DNA from: an uncultured Clostridia bacterium
GTDB lineage: Bacteria > Bacillota > Clostridia > Oscillospirales > Oscillospiraceae
DNA length: 64,000 nucleotides
Direction of reading: 5' to 3'
Assembly (NCBI GenBank): GCA_946186375.1
Contig: CAMHMZ010000001.1
Location: forward strand, 310,001-374,000
Below the pieces are notes generated by a model. The model saw nothing but the letters and a program-made list of their open reading frames with translations, was not told where the DNA came from and did no database searches. The translations under genes were made by a program, and so were the position numbers. This document shows positions 1 to 9,189 of this stretch, piece by piece (within the stretch, counting starts at the first letter, position 1; every line of letters starts with the position of its first letter).

Positions 1-1
1 C

Positions 2-511
2 ACAGCAGTAGCCAGACCTGCATTAACGCGACTCTATTTATACATACGTAACATACAGCGTCTGAACTTTGTGATGAACAAAGTTACACCGGTATCGAAA
101 GAAGATGCGGACCAGCTTGGAATTAAAAGCCCGCTCGATTATTGCATTTACATGGCGGCACATCAAATCGCGTCAGTCCGCTTTGTGGATGACAATGAGA
201 CATATTACGCTGTGACGGAAGGGAACTTCGGCGTCACAAAGAATGACATGTTCAGAAAGCTTTTCGGCCGTTATCCGCTTAGCTCTTACGATGAAAAAAA
301 GAAGTACTTTTTGCTCACAACGAAAGAGGGCATGAGCATCCATTGTGATAGCATGGCGGACTTCTGGATGCTCTGCATCACTCGCGAAGCAGCAAGAGAG
401 GCTGGGGTAGACACTTCTCAGGTAACGCCAGAAATGGTAGAGAACCTATCCTCCGCGAAGATGCACGAACTGCTTCCCATCGTGGCAAACGTGACAGTCC
501 TGTCATCATAA
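2..511 (+). CDS. Phage-element protein of unknown function, probably 5' partial
   Basis: The frame is open from base 2 to the stop at 509-511. The first start codons inside are GTG at 71 and ATG at 74, and neither has a ribosome binding site, so the gene probably begins upstream of the window. From GTG 71 the product would be 146 residues. I see no known domain, signal peptide or membrane segment; the sequence is mixed and soluble-looking. It is the first of the co-directional element genes and is followed by a promoter and terminator at 523-603. Function unknown. Confidence 0.6.
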   Translation, partial: TAVARPALTRLYLYIRNIQRLNFVMNKVTPVSKEDADQLGIKSPLDYCIYMAAHQIASVRFVDDNETYYAVTEGNFGVTKNDMFRKLFGRYPLSSYDEKKKYFLLTTKEGMSIHCDSMADFWMLCITREAAREAGVDTSQVTPEMVENLSSAKMHELLPIVANVTVLSS

Positions 512-522
512 GCATCGGCCAA

Positions 523-551
523 TTGACGTTTTCGTTTCATGGTAGTAAAAA
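523..551 (+). promoter_or_regulatory. Phage promoter, TTGACG-N17-TAAAAA
   Basis: The -35 TTGACG is at 523-528 and the -10 TAAAAA at 546-551, with a 17-base spacer ending in AG. Two other element promoters (3346 and 10234) have the same build, TTGACR-N17-TAAAA preceded by AG. An intrinsic terminator follows within 30 bases, so transcripts from here should be short unless antitermination occurs. Confidence 0.55.
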
Positions 552-575
552 CAAGTCAACAAAATGGAAGATTTG

Positions 576-603
576 GCAACTCGCTTTAGCGGGTTGCTTT
601 TTT
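576..603 (+). terminator. Leader terminator between the 523 promoter and its genes
   Basis: A nine-pair stem, GCAACTCGC (576-584) with GCGGGTTGC (589-597) and one G-U pair, has the loop TTTA and is followed by six T. It lies about 25 bases after the expected start of transcription and upstream of the gene at 630. It therefore looks like a leader attenuator rather than the end of an operon. Confidence 0.7.
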
Positions 604-629
604 ATTTCACAAAACACAGGAGGAAAGAT

Positions 630-812
630 ATGAAGAATTTCATTCCGTTTGAAAAACTCTCCAAGAAGGAGAAAAAAGCCATTAACGCTGCGAAGCGTGG
701 CTCGTGGGGAGACGTAAACCCCGTCTCCAGGGTTCCAGCCAACCCCAAGGCCTACAACCGCAGCAAGAGGAAAGCAGCCGACAGACGCGATTCTGGCGGC
801 TGTTTTGCATGA
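630..812 (+). CDS. Small basic phage protein
   Basis: A 60-residue product rich in Lys, Arg and Asn. The start at 630 is chosen because AGGAGGAAAG lies just upstream; the frame stays open back to 564, but that part overlaps the leader terminator. Nothing in it is recognisable as a domain. The high positive charge would suit nucleic-acid binding, which is only an inference. The next gene begins 26 bases after the stop. Confidence 0.6.
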   Translation: MKNFIPFEKLSKKEKKAINAAKRGSWGDVNPVSRVPANPKAYNRSKRKAADRRDSGGCFA

Positions 813-838
813 TGTAGAGAGGAGGAAAGGAGGAGAAG

Positions 839-1846
839 ATGGGGTACACTATCGTGTACGATCGCAAGTTCATTCGGTCACACGACCGATACATTCCGTT
901 TTGCCTGAGTGGCAGCAGCAACTGTACGCAAACGAATTTTGCCACGGGAAAAGAAATTCGTGAACGTAGTTGGGGTGCTTTTGTCTATTCAGACGACATG
1001 CTGCTTGCGACTCAAGAGAGCTTGATGGATCATGTCCGCCATGCCCATGACGGAAGCCGTTCGCAAGTTTTAAAGTTTCACAGTTCCTGGCTTGGGGACA
1101 AGCAAATGGTCAAGTTCTTTGAGAACGGGATCAAAGAGGCTGTCACAGTAGAAGATATCGTGGAACAGTGCAGAACAAAACCACATTGCACGCTCGGCGG
1201 TTATTTTCCAAACGATGACGCTGACAAGTATCCGCACGACGACTGGCTTATTCATTCGACCTACAAGGTCGTTTTAGACGGATATATATCGTCATCTGAG
1301 GAGCTGGAAGAATTTGTCGCGCTGGCAAAGCGGAACAAGAAGAATATCAAAGCCAACGCGAAAGGTATCGTTCCGTTGCTGTACATCAATGTCAGCCTGT
1401 CTGAGACTAAACCTTTGCGTGTATACAAGCGTGAAGAAATAGAGGAGCCGTGTATAGCAAAATGCGAGCATGGATACCTTGTGAGGGCTTCGTCTGACTC
1501 GATAAGCTATACGCAGGACGTGGAAAAAGCGAAGGTGTTTTCGAACTCAAGCGAGGCATGGGCAGAAGCGTCTATGTTCGACAGAGGCAGGGGAGTGCGT
1601 ATTATTGCGAAAAGCAAGATTCGCAGTCCGTCGGAGAAAAATATCGTACTCTCGGCAGATAGGCTTGGCGAGCGCGTATATATCCTTAAGCTTACGAAGA
1701 AGTCTCTGTATTTCTCCAGATTCTCAAGAACGGCAAAGCGCTTCAAGACAGAAAAAGAAGCGTATGTCTGGTTCGAGAAATATATCAATGGGCGATTCAG
1801 CGAAATAAAAGATCCAAAAACGGAGGTTATCGGCACCAATGAATAA
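839..1846 (+). CDS. Phage-element protein of unknown function (335 aa)
   Basis: Begins at ATG 839 after the strong site AGGAGGAGAAG. The product is 335 residues, soluble, with several charged stretches and no signal peptide or membrane helix. I do not recognise the family. Its stop overlaps the start of the small gene at 1839, a coupling typical of phage operons. The C-terminal third is rich in Lys, Arg and Ser. Confidence 0.7.
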   Translation: MGYTIVYDRKFIRSHDRYIPFCLSGSSNCTQTNFATGKEIRERSWGAFVYSDDMLLATQESLMDHVRHAHDGSRSQVLKFHSSWLGDKQMVKFFENGIKEAVTVEDIVEQCRTKPHCTLGGYFPNDDADKYPHDDWLIHSTYKVVLDGYISSSEELEEFVALAKRNKKNIKANAKGIVPLLYINVSLSETKPLRVYKREEIEEPCIAKCEHGYLVRASSDSISYTQDVEKAKVFSNSSEAWAEASMFDRGRGVRIIAKSKIRSPSEKNIVLSADRLGERVYILKLTKKSLYFSRFSRTAKRFKTEKEAYVWFEKYINGRFSEIKDPKTEVIGTNE

Positions 1847-2009
1847 CGCTGGAAGAACGAAAGGTGACGACATTCGTTCCATGACGAACGAGGAGCTCGC
1901 ACACTGGATTTTTTCTGTTCAGTGTCGACTTTTGTCGCTAAACACAATGTTAGAAAGGCCGACGACTGAAGCAGGATGGCTTCAGTGGCTTAACGAAAGG
2001 AGTAAGTAA
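1839..2009 (+). CDS. Small conserved-type phage protein (56 aa)
   Basis: ATG 1839 overlaps the end of the previous gene, with GGAGG about 12 bases upstream, and the stop is at 2007-2009. The product contains RSMTNEELAHWI near the middle and ends WLQWLNERSK. A 'MTxEELAxxL ... WLxWL' arrangement is common among tiny proteins of Clostridia and Bacilli phages, often near replication genes; that likeness is from memory. Function unknown. It is too short for many gene finders. Confidence 0.65.
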   Translation: MNNAGRTKGDDIRSMTNEELAHWIFSVQCRLLSLNTMLERPTTEAGWLQWLNERSK

Positions 2010-2011
2010 AA

Positions 2012-3271
2012 ATGAAAAGAATCATGACTATTATCCTGGTCGTGCTCATGATGATGAGCGTGACCGCCTGCACCAGCGTGCATGCTACGCCTGACGCCAA
2101 AGAGCCTGCTCAGGAGACGCCTCAGGTCGTTGACGCGAAGAGAGACGCCAATGATACCGAAGTGCCGCCTGAGACCACACAGGAGCCTGTACAGGCATCT
2201 GCAGAGGTCACAATGTCAGACGAGGAAACGCTGCCTGTTGAGAATACAGAAAAAGCTGCGTTCACGAAAGAGCATGTTGCATATCTCAGAGCAAACGAGG
2301 AATACTCGTTCGGCCTGAATGAGCAGATGACTTACCAGACCGCGGCTGAGATGTTCTACGATCTGCTGGCGAATCCCAATCCGTTGGAGAAAGACGTGGA
2401 AAATGCAGAAATGCGGATCATGACAGATCTCGGAGTGTTTGGGGAGCATGCGGCTGACGATGCTATCAGCCGGCATGATTTCGAAAAAGCGCTGAAGGTG
2501 TTCGTGGATATCGAAGTGAGTGAAAGTGATAATGAAGAGACTTTCACGAAGCTCAACGCCATCAAGATCACGAACGCCGCGCTCGGCAGAACGCCTGATG
2601 AAAACGCCATCAATGATATTTCGAGATATTGGTGGCGCGACATGCCGGAAAACGATGCGGATTACCTGCAGGTCATGGAAGCCGCGATCACTCACGATGT
2701 GACCGAAGAGGGAGAAATGGAGATTTGGAGCAATCCGGTTATCCCTGAATCTCGCTTCAAAAGCGGCTACACGAGCGGAAGCCTTTATCTTGATCAAATG
2801 CTGGCAGACATTATCGGCGAAGTCACATCGGACGAGATGAGTGCAGAGGAGAATCTGCATGAGCTGTACCGATACGTCAGAGACAACTTCAACTATCAGA
2901 AAAAGCCGCTGCACTCTGTTAACGATATGGACGAGTGGCTGACGCCGACGGTGGTTGAAGCGTTGGAAACTAAGCGTGGCAACTGCTATTGCTACGCCGG
3001 CACGCTGTATTCGCTTTTCCGGGCCTATGGCTTTGATTGCGAAATGTGCGTTGGAAAATTTACGGGGAGACCTCACGGTTGGGTTGAAGCTGAGATCGAT
3101 GGAACTCGTTATATCTACGACGTTGAAATCGAATGGTGCAGTCTCCATCCGAACTGGTATCCGGACAAGTATGTGAACATGTTCAAACTTGATCTGGCTA
3201 CTGCGCCTCAGTGGGAGTATGTCAGAGAAATGCCCGATAATCAGCAGGTGGCTGAAGAACAGACGCCCTGA
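2012..3271 (+). CDS. Transglutaminase-like lipoprotein carried by the phage element
   Basis: 419 residues. The N-terminus is a lipoprotein signal: a short basic start, a hydrophobic run, then SVTAC as lipobox around residue 20. A Thr/Glu/Pro-rich linker reaches about residue 90. The C-terminal third holds a transglutaminase/cysteine-protease core, with Cys in RGNCYCYAG near 323, His in HGWVE near 355 and Asp in YDVE near 369. It should therefore sit on the outer face of the membrane and cleave or cross-link a peptide or wall substrate, which is unknown. A secreted enzyme inside a replication region looks like lysogenic cargo. The gene starts two bases after the previous stop. Confidence 0.75.
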   Translation: MKRIMTIILVVLMMMSVTACTSVHATPDAKEPAQETPQVVDAKRDANDTEVPPETTQEPVQASAEVTMSDEETLPVENTEKAAFTKEHVAYLRANEEYSFGLNEQMTYQTAAEMFYDLLANPNPLEKDVENAEMRIMTDLGVFGEHAADDAISRHDFEKALKVFVDIEVSESDNEETFTKLNAIKITNAALGRTPDENAINDISRYWWRDMPENDADYLQVMEAAITHDVTEEGEMEIWSNPVIPESRFKSGYTSGSLYLDQMLADIIGEVTSDEMSAEENLHELYRYVRDNFNYQKKPLHSVNDMDEWLTPTVVEALETKRGNCYCYAGTLYSLFRAYGFDCEMCVGKFTGRPHGWVEAEIDGTRYIYDVEIEWCSLHPNWYPDKYVNMFKLDLATAPQWEYVREMPDNQQVAEEQTP

Positions 3272-3345
3272 GCAAAGAACTTTTGAGAGCTGCTTCGAAA
3301 AGAAGCGGCTCTCTTTTGTTGTGCGGCATTTGCGCTCGGTGTGAA

Positions 3346-3374
3346 TTGACACTTCTTTTGGTCGAAAGTAAAAA
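3346..3374 (+). promoter_or_regulatory. Phage promoter, TTGACA-N17-TAAAAA
   Basis: The -35 TTGACA is at 3346-3351 and the -10 TAAAAA at 3369-3374, with a 17-base spacer ending in AG. The leader after it shares AAATGGAAG with the leader of the 523 promoter. It lies in the 250-base gap before the replication and recombination genes. Confidence 0.55.
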
Positions 3375-3395
3375 ACTATTACTAAATGGAAGGTA

Positions 3396-3430
3396 GCGAA
3401 TCGGTCGTATTGCGGGCGGTTCGTTCTTTT
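3396..3430 (+). terminator. Leader terminator of the replication operon
   Basis: An imperfect stem from 3396 to 3424 (GCGAA on the left with TTCGT on the right, several G-U pairs inside) is followed by TTCTTTTT. It lies just downstream of the 3346 promoter and about 90 bases upstream of the first gene, the same layout as at 523-603. Confidence 0.55.
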
Positions 3431-3521
3431 TAATATAGATTGTCGTCGAAAACTTGCGGACTTGTCATTCTGGCAAAGTCTGCATTTATTTTGGAAAAAC
3501 CTTGAAAGGAGAATATAAAAA

Positions 3522-4697
3522 ATGGACGTTAAAAACGTCGACCGTCGCCTCGACTGCTATGAACTTCGTTTCGGTCGTGGCGAAAACGAAGACCTTCTCA
3601 AAGAGGTCAAAGACATGGAGGAAAACTCCGAATGGACCCATGGCGTGACAAGCTCCGGCATTTCGCTGGAGGCAATTGATGGGCCGCTGTTCGCCAAAGA
3701 CGCAGCGGACAGGTATCACCTGAACTACGAGCTGGCTCTGGACACGACCGAAAACACCTGTTTGATGGTCAACACCGGAAGCAGTTTTGAACTTCTGCGT
3801 GATACGGCTCGTTCGAGTCTCTGCGAAACGGCAAAGCTCAGCGGCTCTGCTCTCGGCAGAATGGCCCCGTACCTCTTTGCGGCAACGATCAACAACGGAC
3901 TCAGTGTGGCTCGTGGTTCTTCGCTGCTCCTGAAGCGTTACGGAAAAATTTCCGCTCTGCATTCGAATGCGGACGGTGGCTATCAGATCATGCCGATCAG
4001 CAAGCTTCTTGGGATCACCGAAGATATGATCGAACGTCGCTTCGGCACGGGCGATTTTATCGAGGGCTACAACACCCACGGCTACACGAGCGCAGTCTGG
4101 GAGCTGCCTGATGCTCAGGAAAAGATCCTTGACATCTACAAGAAGGCGCTTGGCCAGGCGGGTAGCAAATACCCTGTGAACTGCATGCCCGCTCTGAGAT
4201 TTCAGAGCTCGGACACCGCCGCGTCCTGCGCTACGCTGCTTCCGGTCTTCGTATACCCGAAGACGGGAATTGGTCTTCCTTTCTCTGAAGGGATTAGGAT
4301 CAAGCACACGAAGAGGGGCTCGTCCCGCGACGCGATGGAAGAGTTTGCGGAACAGGCAGACGGGATGTTCGCTCGCTTCGAAGAGTCGGCAGAAGAGATT
4401 TCTCGGCTGTCTGCCGTAGATATTTACAACGGCTGCAATACCGTTGTGTCTATCTGCAAAAAGTTGAACATTGCCAAGAAATACGGCGAAGCGGCTCGTG
4501 TGGAAATGGAGCGTCTCACGGTTGGTGGTGCACCTGTCACCGCGCACGACGTCTATCTGTGCATGGGTGAGGCTCTGGCTGACGCTATGAATTCCCGCGC
4601 ATCGGCGTGGGTCGTTCGGAATATGGAAGAGTCCATCGCTAAAGTGCCTCGTCTGGACTGGACGGAGCATGACGTTGGTGGCGTGGTTGCCTGGTAA
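3522..4697 (+). CDS. Phage protein, possibly DUF932-like (391 aa)
   Basis: First gene of the recombination block, starting at ATG 3522 after AAAGGAG. It has no signal peptide or membrane segment. Its length, its position directly before a YqaJ-type exonuclease, and the pattern of an N-terminal alpha/beta region with a helical C-terminus recall the DUF932 family, which often sits near phage recombination genes. I see no diagnostic motif, so that assignment is weak. A role beside the exonuclease, for example as an annealing partner, is speculation. Confidence 0.5.
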   Translation: MDVKNVDRRLDCYELRFGRGENEDLLKEVKDMEENSEWTHGVTSSGISLEAIDGPLFAKDAADRYHLNYELALDTTENTCLMVNTGSSFELLRDTARSSLCETAKLSGSALGRMAPYLFAATINNGLSVARGSSLLLKRYGKISALHSNADGGYQIMPISKLLGITEDMIERRFGTGDFIEGYNTHGYTSAVWELPDAQEKILDIYKKALGQAGSKYPVNCMPALRFQSSDTAASCATLLPVFVYPKTGIGLPFSEGIRIKHTKRGSSRDAMEEFAEQADGMFARFEESAEEISRLSAVDIYNGCNTVVSICKKLNIAKKYGEAARVEMERLTVGGAPVTAHDVYLCMGEALADAMNSRASAWVVRNMEESIAKVPRLDWTEHDVGGVVAW

Positions 4698-4711
4698 GGA
4701 GGGCTGACATC

Positions 4712-5008
4712 ATGGGAGAAAAATCTGCGAACTATCTTGACTCTCTGTCTTGTGAGCGCCTGGCGGTGGCGATCACCAAGAACGCCGCTGCTGACTACGT
4801 GCGATCTCACGGGACGGATCTGGCTGCAAGGTCGTTCTTTGTGAATGACCGCATCTTCCGCACCATGAATATCGATGGTGAAAAATTCATCGCAATCATG
4901 GACAAAATCATCGAGTCCGGCGAAAAGGGGATCAAGGCATTTCTTGCCTCGCTCCACTCGAAGGACGGAGCCGGTTTTGCGCTTTCTCTGGAAGGGAGGC
5001 GCACTTAA
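4712..5008 (+). CDS. Small phage protein before the exonuclease gene (98 aa)
   Basis: Starts at ATG 4712 after GGAGGGCTGACATC. Its stop TAA overlaps the ATG of the exonuclease gene at 5008 (TAATG), so the two are translationally coupled. The 98-residue protein is helical in character and has no recognisable domain. The coupling suggests a partner of the exonuclease or of DNA recombination, but nothing in the sequence proves it. Confidence 0.6.
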   Translation: MGEKSANYLDSLSCERLAVAITKNAAADYVRSHGTDLAARSFFVNDRIFRTMNIDGEKFIAIMDKIIESGEKGIKAFLASLHSKDGAGFALSLEGRRT

Positions 5009-6384
5009 TGTATTTTGAGTGTAATCTCCCACGGACGATTCCGGCATACTACGCGCCGGAGATCTGCCGCAAGCTGCAGGACTGTGTCAACACGGTTTAC
5101 AGACGTACGGAGAAGCTGAACGAGGCCTGTGACAAGATGCAGGCGGAAAAGCATATGCGGCCTGCGACGTTCCATGCGCTGGCAAAAAAGGTCTTCGACA
5201 ACGGCTCAGATCATTTCGATCAGATGTCTATTGACAATCTTTGCACACTGGTCGGTCTTCTCTATACGGGAGAAGAATATCCGGATCGTGAGGAGTTTCC
5301 TAATGTCGATGTCATGTACGACACCGCCTTCGTGTCCACGAAGGACTGGGAAGCTCTTCGTCATTTCGGTATCGGCGGCTCCGATTCCTCTGTTCTGATG
5401 GGTGTGAACCCGTATCAGACGGAAGAAGGCCTGTACTTCGACAAGCTCGGCTTCCCCGAGCGTGTCAAAGACGAAGGCCGTCAGGCGATCTTTGATCGAG
5501 GACACTTCCTTGAGCCGAAAGTCATCGAGACTTTCTGCAACATGACTGGCGCCGTTCAGATTCCTGAAACAAGAATGTTCCGGAGCCGAAAGCACCCCGC
5601 CAGCACAGCAAACCTGGATGCCGTTCTGCGCATGCCTTCCGGGAAACTGGTCATTTTTGAGGCCAAGTCGGCCATTGACTGCTACACCAAGGCCGAAGAG
5701 TGGTTCGGATCGAACATTCCGCCCAACTACGTTACGCAGATCCACCAGTACATGGGCGTTATGGATGACCCTCGCATTGAGGGCGTCTATATCGGCATGC
5801 TGCCGTGCACGGATCACGTCGTCGCTGGGACGTACATTGGGAGTGCCTATAACACTGACAAGTACTTTCACCAGTACGAGGCGCGTGACGAGGTGTACGA
5901 GGAAGAGATTCTGCAGGCCGAGGAGGACTTCTGGAAGAATCATGTGGAAGCCGGTGTGAAGCCCGCTCCCTCCATGAACGCGGCTCTGGATCGCACGGTC
6001 AACGAGCGGTACAAACCGACTCCGAAGTCCGTCGAGAGCGTGCCTGTGAAGACCCTGCTGTACGAAGAATACAAAGGCCTTTACGAACGCCTTCTCGCTG
6101 CTGAAGAGCAGGTGAAGACGAAGGAGAAGGAATTCGAATCCATCTCCAATTATCGGGACACGATTCGGAATGAGATTATCGAGCTCATGGACGGTGCTCA
6201 GGAAGCGCAGCTCACCGACAAGGATGGCGCGCCTATGGTCACGATTAAGAACACTCTCGTTCGCAAGGAGAGCATCGACATAGAAACGCTCAAGCAGTTC
6301 TTTGGGGACGCTTATGAGAAGTGCAGGCGCGTCAGCGTCTTCACGAGATTCTCGACTAAGCCGTACAAGCCGAAGAAGAAGTGA
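5008..6384 (+). CDS. YqaJ-type (lambda exonuclease-like) phage recombination nuclease
   Basis: 458 residues. The motif FGIGGSDSSVLMGVNPY near residue 120 is the N-terminal signature of the YqaJ/lambda-exonuclease family. The PD-(D/E)XK centre follows: Glu in HFLEPKVIE, Asp in NLDAVL and the EAK triad near 215-220, then the Gln-rich QIHQYMGVM helix. Such enzymes resect double-stranded DNA 5' to 3' and hand single strands to an annealing protein. The C-terminal 130 residues are a charged helical extension. Its neighbours (helicase, SSB, dUTPase) fit a replication and recombination module. Confidence 0.85.
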   Translation: MYFECNLPRTIPAYYAPEICRKLQDCVNTVYRRTEKLNEACDKMQAEKHMRPATFHALAKKVFDNGSDHFDQMSIDNLCTLVGLLYTGEEYPDREEFPNVDVMYDTAFVSTKDWEALRHFGIGGSDSSVLMGVNPYQTEEGLYFDKLGFPERVKDEGRQAIFDRGHFLEPKVIETFCNMTGAVQIPETRMFRSRKHPASTANLDAVLRMPSGKLVIFEAKSAIDCYTKAEEWFGSNIPPNYVTQIHQYMGVMDDPRIEGVYIGMLPCTDHVVAGTYIGSAYNTDKYFHQYEARDEVYEEEILQAEEDFWKNHVEAGVKPAPSMNAALDRTVNERYKPTPKSVESVPVKTLLYEEYKGLYERLLAAEEQVKTKEKEFESISNYRDTIRNEIIELMDGAQEAQLTDKDGAPMVTIKNTLVRKESIDIETLKQFFGDAYEKCRRVSVFTRFSTKPYKPKKK

Positions 6385-6454
6385 TCACCTTGCACTTGTT
6401 CTGGCTGCCGTCATTCGGCAGCCGAACAGGTTTTCGATAAATGAAGGAGGATGT

Positions 6455-6503
6455 ATGCAGGTACTTTACTGCTCCCCAGAAAGAGGGGAGGGAATGCGGT
6501 GAC
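6455..6503 (+). CDS. 15-residue leader peptide in front of the helicase gene
   Basis: ATG 6455 lies four bases after GGAGG (6446-6450). The frame encodes MQVLYCSPERGEGMR and stops at TGA 6501-6503, which overlaps the likely helicase start GTG 6500 (GTGA). The internal GGGGAGGG can serve as ribosome binding site for the helicase. This looks like translational coupling through a tiny ORF. The alternative is that the helicase starts at ATG 6451, but that ATG directly abuts the ribosome binding site with no spacer. Confidence 0.4.
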
Positions 6504-8724
6504 ATCTGCAGCAGATGTAAAAATCACGGCCGTGTTTGCATTCGATGTGTTTGCGAACGCGGATAAGACCTATTGTGTCTACAAATTCCGTGATTGTGAC
6601 ACAGATAAGGAGTTCACAGCCGTTGGCCCAAATCTGCCCGATCAGAAAAACCTTCGGGTCGATCTGTACGGCAATTGGACAAACAGCAAAAAGACCGGCA
6701 AAAAGCAGTTCGAGGTTTCCTATACGGAAATCGCACGCCCAACACAAAGACGTGAAATTATCGCGTATCTTGTTTCGCTGAAGTGTGGCGTGGGCCGCGC
6801 AAGAGCGCAGGCGATCTACATGCGCTTCGGCGAGAGAACGTGGGATGTCATTGACAATGAACCTGAGCAGATTAAGAAAATTCCCGGTATTTCTGAAAAG
6901 ATCTACAAGAGGATGCTCAAGGCTATTGCAGATGACAACATCTCACGTGTGCTGCTGGCCAAGCTTGCTAAAGCAGGCGTGACAGTGAATGGAAATTCGC
7001 TGCACAAGCTCATCGACAAGCTCGGGAAAGACGCCGTTCAGTTGCTGTCCGAGAACCCTTACAGGGCTTATGGAATGGAAGGTTTTTCGTTCGACAAATG
7101 TGACGCACTCGCGCTCAGTCTTGGTATCGCAAAGGACGATCCGAGAAGACTTCGCGCGATGGTAAAGCGCGTTCTGAATATGGCCGCAATAAACGGTCAT
7201 GTATGCCTGCCGAAAATCCTTCTGTTGCAGTTGATGATCAAATGGTCTGGCTGTGGGAGAGACGAGTGTGCGGCGGCTATTAACAGCGCGTTTGCGGACA
7301 ATGAGATTCGATCTGCGAACGGCCACATCTATTCCGCGGAGAGATACGAGGTGGAAGCCTCGATCGCTAACAGTGTGATTCGCCTACTTGGAACGAAGGC
7401 AGCCACTGTTGCCAACATTGACAGCCTGATAGGCAAATATGAAGAGACACACTTCAAACTGGCGGACAGTCAGCGCGATGCTATCAAAATGGTCTTTTCC
7501 AGCCAAATGTCGATCATCACTGGTGGACCGGGTACAGGCAAAACAACTGTCACGAACGCGGTGTTGTGGGTGCACAGAACTGTGTTCGGTGAAAAATCAG
7601 AGCCTCTGCTTTTGGCCCCAACGGGCAAAGCTGCCCGTCGAATGTCTGAAGCGACAAACTATCCTGCCGCCACTATTCACAGTGCCGTCGGCTGGAGAGG
7701 TGACGACGAAGCTGTCCCATGCGGAAAAGATGAGCTCCAGGGCAACCTGGTGCTTGTTGACGAGGCCAGTATGATGGACCAAAAGATCGCATCTATTCTG
7801 CTGGAGCGCATCCAGAGCGGTGCAAAAGTCGTTCTGATCGGTGACGTAGACCAGTTGCCGTCTGTCGGATGCGGAAATGTGCTTCGAGACATGATCGAAT
7901 CGCATGTTGTGCCTACGACAAGGCTGACGGTGATCTATCGCCAGGCTGGGAACAATCCGATCGTCACGAATGCGCACCGTATCAACTCCGGAAATGCAGA
8001 CATCATCGAAGCTAAATCCTTCAAGTTCATTGAGACCTATTCAGAAGGTGAAACCTTCGAACAGGCCATTAGGATGTACATTCGATGTGTACGCGCATAC
8101 GGCGACGACAAGGTGATTCTTCTGAACCCGCAGAGACACAACACAGATCTCAGCGTCGACAACTTCAATGCGAAGCTGCAGGCCATTATGAATCCGCCGG
8201 CGGAAGACAAACCTGAAATCAAAGTAGGGAAGTACGCCTTCCGCGTCGGCGATAAAGTAATGGAGCTCAAAAACACGCAGAACGCGAAAAACGGCGATGT
8301 CGGGCGCATTAGAGCGATCGCAAGAACGCCGGATCCAGATGATCCGTCCGAGTGGGAATGCCAAGCGATGATCGAGTTTGAGGGCGATGAAGGTAATTAT
8401 CTTGCATACTCTCAAGATGATCTGCGTCATGTGACGCACGCATGGTGCATGACCGTTCATAAGGTTCAGGGATCAGAGTACCCGACCGTCATCGAGGTCG
8501 TGTCGAAGGCACACCCGAGCATGCTCAAGAAAAACCTGATCTATACAGGTATTACGAGGGCGCGGTCGAACGTGGCACTTATTGGCGAGCGAGATGCGCT
8601 GCGTCTTGCTGTATCCGAGGAAAACGCAAAAGCAGACCTCCGCTATACGCTTCTCGCCAAACGGCTAAGAAGCGAATGGGCGAAGAAAACGTTACATGGA
8701 GGAAACAATGAAAATATCGCTTGA
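6500..8724 (+). CDS. RecD2-like SF1 DNA helicase
   Basis: About 741 residues from GTG 6500; the frame could also open at ATG 6451. It has an N-terminal OB-like part and a helix-hairpin-helix region (residues about 80-230). The SF1 core follows: Walker A GGPGTGKTT near 342, Walker B LVDEASMMD near 417, LIGDVDQLPS, and the late motifs HKVQGSEYPTV and YTGITRARSNVALIG. This order is that of stand-alone RecD2 enzymes, 5'-3' helicases that work without RecBC. It probably acts in phage replication or repair. The dUTPase gene starts 17 bases before its stop. Confidence 0.85.
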
Positions 8725-9151
8725 GCCTGGGGCAATCATGCCCCGGAGAGCTCACAATGAAGATGCCGGTTTGGATCTCTGCGTGCCATACAAGGAAGGC
8801 GGAGAATCAGCCATGATGGTGATTATCAAACCGCATACCCGGTTTAAAATCGATACTGGCGTTCACGTTCAGATTCCGAAAGACTGCGTTGGCTTCTTGA
8901 AGTCAAAGAGCGGCCTTATGGCGAAGAAAGGCGTGACGACCGACGGTACGATCGACGAAGGGTACACTGGGACAATTCAGGTTGTTGTGTTCAATCACTC
9001 CGACGAAGATGTTGTGTTTTCGTCTGGGGATAAGATTACACAACTGGTGATCCAAAAGATCGAAAAGCCGGATCTCGAGCTCGTCGACAAACTTGATGAG
9101 GCTCCTCGCGGTGATGCTGGATTTGGCAGCACCGGAACGTCTATCAACTAA
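8708..9151 (+). CDS. dut: Deoxyuridine 5'-triphosphate nucleotidohydrolase
   Basis: 147 residues, a normal size for trimeric dUTPase. All five family motifs are visible in order: HNEDAGLDL, KSKSGLMAKKG, DGTIDEGYTGTIQ, GDKITQLVIQKI and the C-terminal GDAGFGSTG. It hydrolyses dUTP to dUMP and pyrophosphate, keeping uracil out of phage DNA. ATG 8708 is chosen over an upstream in-frame ATG at 8696 because GGAGGAAACA directly precedes it. It overlaps the end of the helicase gene. Confidence 0.92.
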   Translation: MKISLEPGAIMPRRAHNEDAGLDLCVPYKEGGESAMMVIIKPHTRFKIDTGVHVQIPKDCVGFLKSKSGLMAKKGVTTDGTIDEGYTGTIQVVVFNHSDEDVVFSSGDKITQLVIQKIEKPDLELVDKLDEAPRGDAGFGSTGTSIN

Positions 9152-9189
9152 ACAAACACAAAAATCTTAAAAAGGAGATATATAAACAT

